64,000 nt of DNA, from contig NZ_CP015849.1 of assembly GCF_001654495.1 (NCBI RefSeq), positions 5,435,001-5,499,000 on the forward strand, given 5' to 3'. The notes below the pieces were generated by a model. That model had not been told where the DNA came from. It saw nothing but the letters and a program-made list of their open reading frames with translations, and ran no database searches. Both the position numbers and the translations under genes were made by a program. Source of the DNA: Streptomyces sp. SAT1 (GTDB taxonomy: Bacteria > Actinomycetota > Actinomycetes > Streptomycetales > Streptomycetaceae). Below, one piece after another: positions 18,353 to 26,400 of this stretch. Positions within the stretch are counted from its first letter, which is position 1. Every line of letters starts with the position of its first letter.

Positions 18353-19825
18353 ATGCCTGAACGCCGTACCGTCGCACTCGTCACTCTCGGCTGCGCCCGT
18401 AACGAGGTGGACTCGGAGGAGCTCGCAGGCCGTTTGGAGGCGGACGGCTGGCAGCTCGTGGAGGACGCCGCGGACGCCGATGTCGCCGTCGTCAACACCT
18501 GTGGCTTCGTGGAAGCCGCCAAGAAGGACTCCGTCGACGCCCTCCTGGAGGCCAACGACCTCAAGGACCACGGCAGAACCCAGGCCGTGGTCGCCGTCGG
18601 CTGCATGGCCGAGCGGTACGGCAAGGAACTCGCCGAGGCCCTTCCCGAGGCCGACGGCGTGCTCGGCTTCGACGACTACGCCGACATCTCCGACCGCCTC
18701 CAGACCATCCTGAGCGGCGGCATCCACGCCGCCCACACCCCCCGCGACCGCCGCAAACTGCTGCCGATCAGCCCGGCCCAGCGCCAGGACGCGGGCACCG
18801 AGGTCGCCATCCCGGGCCACGGACCCGCCGACCTGCCCGAGGGCGTCGCGCCCGCCTCCGGGCCGCGCGCACCGCTGCGCCGTCGGCTGGACGGCGCCCC
18901 GGTCGCCTCCGTCAAGCTCGCCTCCGGCTGCGACCGCCGCTGCTCCTTCTGCGCCATCCCCTCCTTCCGCGGCTCCTTCATCTCGCGCCGCCCCAGCGAC
19001 GTGCTGAACGAGACGCGGTGGCTGGCCGAGCAGGGCGTCAAGGAGATCATGCTGGTCTCCGAGAACAACACGTCCTACGGCAAGGACCTCGGCGACATCC
19101 GCCTGCTGGAGTCCCTGCTGCCCGAGCTGGCGGAGGTCGACGGCCTGGAGCGGGTGCGGGTCAGCTACCTCCAGCCCGCCGAGATGCGGCCCGGCCTGAT
19201 CGACGTCCTCACCTCCACCCCGAAGGTCGCCCCCTACTTCGACCTCTCCTTCCAGCACTCCGCGCCCGGCGTGCTGCGCGCCATGCGCCGCTTCGGCGAC
19301 ACCGACCGCTTCCTGGAACTGCTGGACACCATCCGGTCCAAGGCGCCCCAGGCCGGCGTGCGCTCCAACTTCATCGTCGGCTTCCCCGGCGAGTCGGAGG
19401 CCGACCTCGCCGAGCTGGAGCGGTTCCTCACCGGCGCCCGCCTCGACGCCATCGGCGTCTTCGGCTACTCCGACGAGGACGGCACCGAGGCCGCCACCTA
19501 CGAGAACAAGCTGGACGAGGACGTCGTCGCCGAGCGGCTTGCCCAGGTCTCCCGGCTGGCCGAGGAACTCGTCTCCCAGCGCGCCGAGGAGCGCGTCGGC
19601 GAGACCGTGCGGGTACTCGTCGAGTCCGTCGACCCCGGGGAAGGGGTGTACGGCCGGGCCGAGCACCAGGCGCCCGAGACCGACGGCCAGGTGCTGCTCA
19701 CCGGCGGCACGGGCCTGGCCGTCGGCCGTATGGTCGAGGCGAAGGTGGTCGGCACCGAGGGCGTCGACCTGGTCGCCGAGCCGCTGGCGGATCCGCTCGG
19801 GTGGAGTGAGGAGGCGGGCAGATGA
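18353..19825 (+). CDS. rimO: Ribosomal protein S12 methylthiotransferase RimO
   Basis: A 490-residue radical-SAM enzyme adding a methylthio group to the conserved aspartate of ribosomal protein S12. The N-terminal UPF0004 domain supplies three cluster cysteines (LGCARNEVDSE, VNTCGF, VGCMAERY). The radical-SAM motif CDRRCSFC sits near residues 191-200, followed by SFQHSAPGVLRAMRRFGD, a signature separating RimO from MiaB. A C-terminal TRAM domain ends the protein. An insertion of about 50 residues between the first two domains (about 130-180, rich in Pro/Arg/Ala) is longer than in E. coli. The stop overlaps the pgsA start (ATGA), so the two are translationally coupled. Confidence 0.96.
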   Translation: MPERRTVALVTLGCARNEVDSEELAGRLEADGWQLVEDAADADVAVVNTCGFVEAAKKDSVDALLEANDLKDHGRTQAVVAVGCMAERYGKELAEALPEADGVLGFDDYADISDRLQTILSGGIHAAHTPRDRRKLLPISPAQRQDAGTEVAIPGHGPADLPEGVAPASGPRAPLRRRLDGAPVASVKLASGCDRRCSFCAIPSFRGSFISRRPSDVLNETRWLAEQGVKEIMLVSENNTSYGKDLGDIRLLESLLPELAEVDGLERVRVSYLQPAEMRPGLIDVLTSTPKVAPYFDLSFQHSAPGVLRAMRRFGDTDRFLELLDTIRSKAPQAGVRSNFIVGFPGESEADLAELERFLTGARLDAIGVFGYSDEDGTEAATYENKLDEDVVAERLAQVSRLAEELVSQRAEERVGETVRVLVESVDPGEGVYGRAEHQAPETDGQVLLTGGTGLAVGRMVEAKVVGTEGVDLVAEPLADPLGWSEEAGR

Positions 19826-20586
19826 CGGGAGTCCCGGCATCCGCGGCGGGCGGCGCCCCCGGGGCGCGGCCCACGGCCCAGCAGGTGTCCGCCGCCATGA
19901 CCTCCGGCACCGGAGGGCAGGGAGCCGAGGGCGCCGAGCGGGAGCAGGACGCCGGCAGACCCGCGCGCGGCGGCAAGATCACCGCCGCCGCCGTCAACCA
20001 GGCGAGCGTGTGGAACGTCGCCAATCTGCTGACCATGCTGCGGCTGCTGCTGGTGCCCGCCTTCGTGGCCCTGATGCTGGCCGACGGCGGCTACGACCCG
20101 GCCTGGCGCTCGTTCGCCTGGGCCGCGTTCGCCGTCGCCATGATCACCGACCTGTTCGACGGTCATCTGGCCCGTACGTACGACCTCGTCACCGACTTCG
20201 GGAAGATCGCCGACCCCATCGCCGACAAGGCGATCATGGGGGCGGCGCTCATCTGTCTCTCCGCCCTCGGCGACCTGCCCTGGTGGGTGACCGCGGTGAT
20301 CCTCGGCCGGGAACTCGGCATCACCCTGCTCCGTTTCCTGGTCATCCGCTACGGCGTCATCCCCGCGAGCCGCGGCGGCAAGCTCAAGACCCTCACCCAG
20401 GGCGTGGCCGTCGGGATGTACGTGCTGGCGCTGACCGGCTGGCTGGCCACGCTGAGGTTCTGGGTGATGGCCGCGGCCGTGGTGCTGACCGTGGTGACCG
20501 GTCTGGACTATGTGAAACAGGCCATTGTGCTGCGCAGGCAGGGAATCGCCGAGCGCACGGCGGCGTTGAAGGAACCGGAAGCGTGA
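19822..20586 (+). CDS. pgsA: CDP-diacylglycerol-glycerol-3-phosphate 3-phosphatidyltransferase
   Basis: A 254-residue integral membrane enzyme making phosphatidylglycerophosphate, the committed step to phosphatidylglycerol and cardiolipin. The CDP-alcohol phosphotransferase motif D-G-x2-A-R-x8-G-x3-D-x3-D is complete at about residues 114-137 (LFDGHLARTYDL, then DFGKIADPIADK). Several hydrophobic helices surround it. About 60 residues of Ala/Gly-rich sequence precede the first membrane segment, longer than usual, so a downstream start cannot be excluded; the ATGA overlap with rimO supports 19822. It is followed by cinA with a GTGA overlap. Confidence 0.94.
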   Translation: MTGVPASAAGGAPGARPTAQQVSAAMTSGTGGQGAEGAEREQDAGRPARGGKITAAAVNQASVWNVANLLTMLRLLLVPAFVALMLADGGYDPAWRSFAWAAFAVAMITDLFDGHLARTYDLVTDFGKIADPIADKAIMGAALICLSALGDLPWWVTAVILGRELGITLLRFLVIRYGVIPASRGGKLKTLTQGVAVGMYVLALTGWLATLRFWVMAAAVVLTVVTGLDYVKQAIVLRRQGIAERTAALKEPEA

Positions 20587-21128
20587 GTTCGTACGCCATC
20601 GACGTGGTGGAACTACTGACCGTGAGGGGTGAGACGCTCGCAGTGGCGGAGTCGCTGACCGGTGGCCTCGTCGCGGCGGACATCACCTCGGTCCCCGGGG
20701 CTTCCAAGGTCTTCCGGGGTTCGGTCACCGCCTACGCCACGGACCTCAAGCACCGCCTGCTCGGCGTGGACGCCACTCTGCTGGCGCAGCGCGGGGCGGT
20801 GGATCCGCAGGTCGCGGCCCAGATGGCCGTCGGCGTGCGCGAGGCGCTGGGTGCGGACTGGGGCATCGCGACCACGGGCGTCGCCGGCCCCGAGCCCCAG
20901 GACGGACAGCCGGTCGGCACGGTCTATGTGGCCGTGGCGGGCCCGCCGCACGCCGAGGACGGCGCGACGGGTGGCGGGAAAACAGCCGCACTGCGGTTGA
21001 ACGGCGACCGGGCGGACATTCGTATGGAGAGTGTACGGAGCGTACTCGCACTGCTTCTGGAGCGGACTGCGGGCGAACACACCGGAAATGAGCGGGCACA
21101 GGATACGGAACGGAACGGGGGGTTCTGA
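20583..21128 (+). CDS. cinA: CinA C-terminal domain protein, nicotinamide-nucleotide amidase type
   Basis: A 181-residue stand-alone CinA/PncC domain; the N-terminal molybdopterin-binding-like domain of full CinA is absent. The family hydrolyses nicotinamide mononucleotide to nicotinate mononucleotide. Motifs visible are LAVAESLTGGLVA (nucleophile loop), FRGSVTAYATDLK and TTGVAGPEPQDGQPVGTVYVAVA. The GTG start overlaps the pgsA stop (GTGA), so it is expressed with pgsA. The C-terminal 25 residues are charged and poorly conserved-looking. Its stop overlaps the ATG of a 37-codon ORF. Confidence 0.92.
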   Translation: MSSYAIDVVELLTVRGETLAVAESLTGGLVAADITSVPGASKVFRGSVTAYATDLKHRLLGVDATLLAQRGAVDPQVAAQMAVGVREALGADWGIATTGVAGPEPQDGQPVGTVYVAVAGPPHAEDGATGGGKTAALRLNGDRADIRMESVRSVLALLLERTAGEHTGNERAQDTERNGGF

Positions 21129-21241
21129 TGTTTGCAGCCCTGAGTGAACACGACATCGCTCCCCGCACGGCCGCGTCGCGAGGCGGTACGGTGGGGCGTG
21201 AAGGATGCGGCTACGCGGTCCGAGGAGGGAGCCACCGATGA
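21128..21241 (+). CDS. 37-residue small ORF nested between cinA and clgR
   Basis: An ATG at 21128 overlaps the cinA stop (TGATG), sits behind a ggggggt purine run, and reads 37 codons to a TGA at 21239-21241 that overlaps the clgR ATG (ATGA). The peptide starts MFAALSEHDIAPRTAASR and ends RGGSHR. It has one cysteine and no membrane segment and is not recognised. Coupling at both ends suggests that ribosomes can pass from cinA through it into clgR. It could equally be an untranslated clgR leader that happens to be open, since the clgR gene also has its own gaggaggg site. Confidence 0.45.
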   Translation: MFAALSEHDIAPRTAASRGGTVGREGCGYAVRGGSHR

Positions 21242-21615
21242 TTCTGCTCCGTCGCCTGCTGGGTGACGTGCTGCGTCGGCAGCGCCAACGCCAGGGCCGT
21301 ACTCTGCGCGAAGTCTCCTCGTCCGCCCGAGTCTCGCTCGGCTATCTCTCCGAGGTGGAGCGGGGGCAGAAGGAGGCTTCCTCCGAGCTGCTCTCCGCCA
21401 TCTGCGACGCGCTGGACGTACGGATGTCCGAGCTCATGCGGGAAGTGAGCGACGAACTCGCCCTTGCCGAGCTGGCCCAGTCCGCTGCGGCCAGCGATAC
21501 CGTGCCCACGCCGGTTCGCCCGATGCTGGGTTCCGTTTCGGTGACCGGTGTGCCACCGGAACGGGTGACGATCAAGGCGCCCGCCGCCGAGGCGGTGGAC
21601 GTGGTCGCCGCGTGA
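21238..21615 (+). CDS. clgR: ClgR: Xre-family activator of clp/lon protease genes
   Basis: A 125-residue HTH_3 transcription factor. The HTH spans about residues 10-68 (LRRQRQRQGRTLREVSSSA, then SLGYLSEVERGQKEASSELL, a typical Xre recognition helix). The family is ClgR, which in actinobacteria activates clpP1P2, clpC and lon; position after pgsA-cinA matches clgR in Streptomyces and mycobacteria. The protein ends VDVVAA: a C-terminal Ala-Ala matches the known turnover of ClgR by ClpP proteases, giving feedback. The start is MILLRRLLGD behind gaggaggg; an in-frame ATG eleven codons upstream is less likely. Confidence 0.93.
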   Translation: MILLRRLLGDVLRRQRQRQGRTLREVSSSARVSLGYLSEVERGQKEASSELLSAICDALDVRMSELMREVSDELALAELAQSAAASDTVPTPVRPMLGSVSVTGVPPERVTIKAPAAEAVDVVAA

Positions 21616-21917
21616 CGGCTCTGTGCGCGTGAACTGACGTAAGACGTCGTGAGGCCCCGGCCGGGGCGTCTCCGGGAGACCGGGGAGGCACCGGCCGGGG
21701 CCTTTCGTGTGCCCCGGGCCGCGCGGAACCGGGGCGTCCCCGGAGGCATGAGCGAGGGGCGCTCGCGTTTGCCGGGGCGCTGCGCTCCGGTGAGGGTGGA
21801 GAACGGACCGAATTCCGGTCGACCGGCGCAAGGGAGTGGAAGGAGCGCCTCCGCGTGCCCCGGTGCGCCCTCCTGCGGGCGAGGGCGGCGTTCTAGCGTC
21901 GGGCTGGAGGTGGGCGC
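21616..21917. other. Region between clgR and the next gene
   Basis: 302 bp. It holds the clgR terminator at 21652-21706. The rest is GC-rich, with open but unconvincing frames. The ggaggtg ribosome-binding site of the next gene lies at about 21906. No RNA gene was recognised. Confidence 0.4.
21652..21706 (+). terminator. Intrinsic terminator after clgR
   Basis: A perfect 13-bp inverted repeat, aggccccggccgg/ccggccggggcct, with a 26-nt interior that itself contains a cgggaga-ccgggg mini-stem, followed by ttt. It lies 37 nt after the clgR stop. Confidence 0.75.
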
Positions 21918-22493
21918 GTGGGTGCGACGGCGGGGCGGGTACTGCGCTGGGGCGCCGCCCTGGCGCTCGGAGTCTTGTGGTGGTGGGCGGTGCTCCGCCT
22001 GGTGCTGACGGACGGCGCGGGGGTGCTGGAGGCGGCGGTCGCGGCGGGCGGCTGGGGGCTGAGCGTGCTGCCGCTGCACTGCGTGGGGTCGCCGTCCGCG
22101 TCTCCGTCGCCGTCAGCGTCCCCTTCTCCGGATGCTCCGGACCGCGCTGTCGACGGCCCCGGTGCGGGCCCGTCCGGTCCGGTGCTCGGGCTGCCCGCTG
22201 TGTGCGCCGACGGGGGTGAGCGGCTCGGGGGCGGGCGGTGCGGGGGTGAGGGGTTCGCCGCGCCCCGGGATCTCGGCGGCTCGGCGTGGGCCGAGGCCGA
22301 CGGCCGGCCCTACGGGCACGGCGGGGGAGCGCCGTCCGCCGCGGGCGGGTGGCCGGCGGCCCGCGAGGGAGGCGGTCCGGCGGCCGGGGCCGGTGCGGGC
22401 CCAGGGCTGGAGCGGCCGGAGGACGGCCCGGGGGACCCGCCGGGGGACGGGTCCGGGGAGCTGCCCGACGGGTCCGGGGAGCTGTCCGGCTGA
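21918..22493 (+). CDS. Small membrane protein with low-complexity tail, unknown function
   Basis: A 191-residue product from GTG 21918, well placed behind ggaggtg. Residues 8-30 (RWGAALALGVLWWWAVLRL) form one hydrophobic helix with three consecutive tryptophans; a second weakly hydrophobic stretch ends at SVLPLHC. From residue 57 onward the sequence is a Ser/Pro then Gly/Ala/Glu-rich low-complexity tail with repeats such as DGSGELP. The N-terminal part looks conserved in kind, while the tail may be spurious or disordered. No family recognised. It converges on nei2 with a 50-bp gap. Confidence 0.55.
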   Translation: MGATAGRVLRWGAALALGVLWWWAVLRLVLTDGAGVLEAAVAAGGWGLSVLPLHCVGSPSASPSPSASPSPDAPDRAVDGPGAGPSGPVLGLPAVCADGGERLGGGRCGGEGFAAPRDLGGSAWAEADGRPYGHGGGAPSAAGGWPAAREGGGPAAGAGAGPGLERPEDGPGDPPGDGSGELPDGSGELSG

Positions 22494-22543
22494 GTGCGCG
22501 GCCGCGGTGGTCCGCTGTGGCCGGTCCTCCGGGTGACGGCGCG

Positions 22544-23389
22544 TCAGCGGGGCGTGCGGTGGTAGCGGTCGCGCCACCGCTGCGGGGAACCCGGCGGCGG
22601 AGCGGGCCCGGCCTGGCAGGACGGACACCAGTACGTGGGACGTTCCTGGGAGCCGTCGCCCTGGTCGGCGACCCGCACCGAGGTGCCGCAGCGCAGACAG
22701 GGGCGGGGCGCACGGCCGTAGACGAACAGGTCCTGACCGCGCAGGCCCGTGGTCTGCCGGACCACGCGCTCGCGGTTGGCCTCCAGGAGCCGCCGGGCGA
22801 GGGCGGGCAGCTTCGCCGCGCGGTCGGCGGGCAGGGCGCCCACGGGCAGCCACGGGGTCACGCCGAGCAGGAAGCACAGCTCGCTCTTGTAGACATTGCC
22901 GATCCCGGCGAGGTTGCGCTGGTCGAGCAGGGCCTCGCCGAGCGGGCGGGCCGGGTCGGCGAGGAGGTGCGACAGGGCCAGCTCGGGATCCCAGTCGGGG
23001 CCGAGCAGGTCCGGGCCGAGGTGGCCGACGACATGGTCCTCCTCGGTGCTGCGCAGCAGCTCCAGCACGGGCAGCCGGTAGCCGACCGCAGACCGCTCGG
23101 CAGTGGCGAGGACGACGCGGATCTGGTGCCCGGGGCCGCCCTTCCAGCGCTCGCCGCCGCCGAACACCTTCCAGGCACCCTCCATCCGCAGATGCGAGTG
23201 CAGCGTCAGACCGCCCTCGAACCGGGTGAGCAGGTGCTTGCCCCGGGCGACGGTCTCCAGCACCGTACGGCCGGACAGGTCGGCGGTGGCGTAGCGCGGC
23301 ACCCGGAAGTCGCTGCGGACCAGCACCTGTCCCGCGAGCGCGTCGTGCAAACGCTTCGCGGCCTGCCAGACCGTGTCACCTTCGGGCAT
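22544..23389 (-). CDS. nei2: Endonuclease VIII-type DNA glycosylase/AP lyase (Nei2)
   Basis: A 281-residue Fpg/Nei-family base-excision-repair enzyme removing oxidised pyrimidines and nicking abasic sites. The catalytic N-terminus MPEGDTVW gives Pro2 and Glu3. The H2TH region is present (LLDQRNLAGIGNVYKSELCF), and the C-terminal zinc finger is C-x2-C (CLRCGTSV) with a second CPSCQ. The GDTVW start is characteristic of the actinobacterial Nei2 branch rather than Fpg (MPELPEVE). It lies downstream of lhr on the same strand with a 53-bp gap, so a shared DNA-repair transcript is possible. No Shine-Dalgarno sequence; a -10-like CACCCT ends 6 nt before the start. Confidence 0.92.
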   Translation of the reverse strand: MPEGDTVWQAAKRLHDALAGQVLVRSDFRVPRYATADLSGRTVLETVARGKHLLTRFEGGLTLHSHLRMEGAWKVFGGGERWKGGPGHQIRVVLATAERSAVGYRLPVLELLRSTEEDHVVGHLGPDLLGPDWDPELALSHLLADPARPLGEALLDQRNLAGIGNVYKSELCFLLGVTPWLPVGALPADRAAKLPALARRLLEANRERVVRQTTGLRGQDLFVYGRAPRPCLRCGTSVRVADQGDGSQERPTYWCPSCQAGPAPPPGSPQRWRDRYHRTPR

Positions 23390-23395
23390 GCGTCA

Positions 23396-23401
23396 AGGGT
23401 G
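23396..23401 (-). promoter_or_regulatory. -10-like CACCCT before nei2 (leaderless type)
   Basis: Read on the minus strand, CACCCT ends 6 nt before the nei2 ATG, and no ribosome-binding site is seen. It matches the nAnnnT pattern found before many genes here. Confidence 0.35.
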
Positions 23402-23442
23402 ACACGGCGCCGGGCGCACGGCGCCGACGGCCCACGCCCGCG

Positions 23443-26400
23443 TCAGGCGCGCAGCCGCAGTCCGCGCGGGGTCGCGATGAAGCCCGCCGTCTCCAGCAGG
23501 GTGCCGAAGGGGGAGGTCAGGGCGGGAGCGCCGTTGATCCGCTCCACCGTGACGGTGCCGAGGGAGCCCGCGCGCGCCGCCGCGGCCAGTCCCTCGGCCG
23601 CCGCCGTCAGACGCGGGTCGTCGAGGGGCGCGGTGTCCGCGGTGTCCGGGCCGGCGGGCCACGCCAGCACGGTCTTGCCGCCGCGCTCCATGTACAGCGT
23701 CAGCTCGCCGTCCACGAGGACCACCAGGGAACCGGCCTTGCGTCCCGGCTTGTGCCCGGCACCGGTCGGCGGCTCGGGCCAGGGCAGGGCGGCGCCGTAG
23801 GCGTTCGCGGGGTCGGCGGCGGCGAGCACCACGGCGCGGGAGCCGGGGGTGTCCTGCCGCCCGCCGCCCCGTCGTCCGCCGGGACCCGGACCGTACGGGA
23901 AGGAGGGGCCGCCGCCTCTCCGGTCGCCGCCGCGCGGGCCGCCCACGCCGGGTGCGGCGAGATCGGCCGGGGAGACGTGGGCACCGGGGGAGAAGGGGGT
24001 CGGGGCGGAAGCGCTGGGGTCGGCGGGCGGCCAGTCGACATCGGTCGCCCAGTCGGGAGCGGACGTCCAGTCGGAGGCGGACGTCCGGTCGGGCACGGCG
24101 ATCGGGGAGCCGTCGGCGGGCGCCTGGCCGCCGGGGGCTCGCCCGGTTGCGACGGCGGGTGCCGGTGCGGCCGGGCCGAAGGAGCCCGGGACACCGTCCC
24201 CGGAACGGGCGCCGGGCAGTCCCTCGCCGCGCTCGCGGGCGTTCGCCACCGCGCGCAGCCGGTCGACGGCGCCGTCCATCGCGAACTGGGCGGCACCCAG
24301 GCCCTCGACCACGTATCCGCGGCGCGCCTGCCCGCTGTCCTCGAAGGCGGACAGGATCCGGTACACCGCCGAGAAGCCGCCCTCGACGCCCTCAGCGGCG
24401 ACCGCGCCCCGGGTGACCACGCCGTGCCGGTCGAGCAGGGTGCGGGCCAGCGCGTGGGCGCGCACGGTCGGATCCGGCTCGTGGGCGGGCAGCAGCGACC
24501 AGCGGCCGGCCACGGTCGGCGGTCCGGTGCGCGAGGCGGTGCGGGCCGCCGCCGTCAGGGAGCCGTAGCGCCCGCGCGGGACGGCCCGCTTGGCGCGGTG
24601 GGCGGTGGAACCGGCCGTACGGCCCGAGCCGAGCAGGGCGCGCATCGGGGCGAGGGTGTCGTTGGTGAGCCGGCCGGACCAGACGAGGTCCCAGAGCGCG
24701 TCGGCCAGTTCGGGATCGGTGGCCTCCGGGTGGGTGGTGGCGCGGACCCGGTCGGCGATCTGGCGGAAGAACAGGCCGTACCCGCCCGAGAGGGCGTCCA
24801 GCACGGAGGCGTGCAGCGCGGTCTGCTCCAGCGGGTGCGGCGGCGGCAGGAGCAGCGGCGCCGCGTCCGCCAGGTACAGCGAGACCCAGCCGTCCTTGCC
24901 GGGCAGCGCCCCGGCGCCCGCCCACACCAGCTCACCCGCCGCGGTGAGCTCGTCGAGCATCGCCGGGGTGTAGTCGCCGACCCGGGACGGCAGGACGAGT
25001 CTTTCCAGGGCGGACGCCGGTACGGAGGCGCCCTGGAGCTGTTCGACCGCGCGGACCAGTCCGTCGGTGCCCCGCAGCCCGTGCCCCCTGCCGATGTGCT
25101 GCCACTGCGGCAGGAACTGGGCGAGCGCGGGCGGCGGGACCGGCTCCAGCTCGTGCCGCAGCGCGGCCAGCGAGCGGCGCCGCAGCCGCCGCAGCACCGT
25201 CGCGTCGCACCACTCCTGCCCGATGCCCGCCGGATGGAACTCGCCCTGGACCACCCGGCCCCCGGCGGCCAGCCGCTGCAACGCGCCCTCGGTGACCGCC
25301 GTCCCCAGACCGAAACGGGCCGCGGCGGTCGCCGAGGTGAACGGGCCGTGGGTGCGGGCGTATCGTGCGAGGAGGTCGCCCAGCGGATCCTTGACCGGCT
25401 CGGTGAAGGCCTCCGGGACGCCGACCGGCAGCGCCGTGCCCAGCGCGTCGCGCAGCCGCCCGGCGTCCTCGGCCGCGGCCCACTGCGGGGTGCCCGCGAT
25501 CCTGACCCGGATGGCGCGGCGCCGGGCGGCCAGCTCCTCGGCCCAGCCGGGCTCCGCGCCGCGCTCGGCCAGCTCCTCGTCGGTGAGCGGTCCGAGCAGC
25601 CGCAGCAGGTCCGCGACGCCCTCGATGTCCTTGATCCGGCGGTCCTCGGTCAGCCACTGCACCTCCCGCTCCAGCTCGGCCAGCACGTCGGCGTCCAGCA
25701 GCTCGCGCAGCTCCGCCTGGCCCAGCAGCTCGGCCAGCAGCCGGGAGTCCAGGGAGAGCGCGGCGGCGCGGCGCTCGGCCAGCGGCGAGTCGCCCTCGTA
25801 CAGGAACTGGGCGACATAGCCGAAGAGCAGGGAACGGGCGAAGGGGGACGGCTCGGGGGTGGTCACCTCGACCAGCCGGACCTTGCGGGACTCGAGGTCC
25901 CCCATCAGCTCGACCAGCCCCGGCACGTCGAAGACGTCCTGGAGGCATTCGCGGACGGCCTCCAGGACGATCGGGAACGAGCCGAACTCGCTCGCCACCT
26001 GGAGCAGCTGGGCGGCGCGCTGGCGCTGCTGCCACAGCGGGGTGCGCCGGCCCGGGTTGCGGCGGGGCAGCAGCAGCGCGCGGGCGGCGCACTCGCGGAA
26101 GCGGGCGGCGAACAGGGCCGAGCCGCCGACCTGGTCGGTGACGACCTGGTCGACCTCGCTCTTGTCGAAGGCGACGTCCGCCGCGCCCACCGGTGCCTGC
26201 TCGGCGTCGTACTCCGTACCGGCCTTCGACGGATCCTGGTCGAGCAGGTCGAGGTTCATGAGGTCGGCGTCGGGAAGGCGCAGCACGATGCCGTCGTCCG
26301 CGTGCATGACCTGCGCGTCCATGCCGTACCGCTCGGCCAGGCGGGCGCCGAGCGCCAGGGCCCACGGGGCGTGCACCTGGGCGCCGAAGGGGGAGTGCAC

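Noticed and set aside
21140..21237. ClgR autoregulatory operator upstream of clgR
   Set aside because: Sequences such as gtcgcgaggcg resemble parts of the known ClgR motif but do not match it well enough to call.
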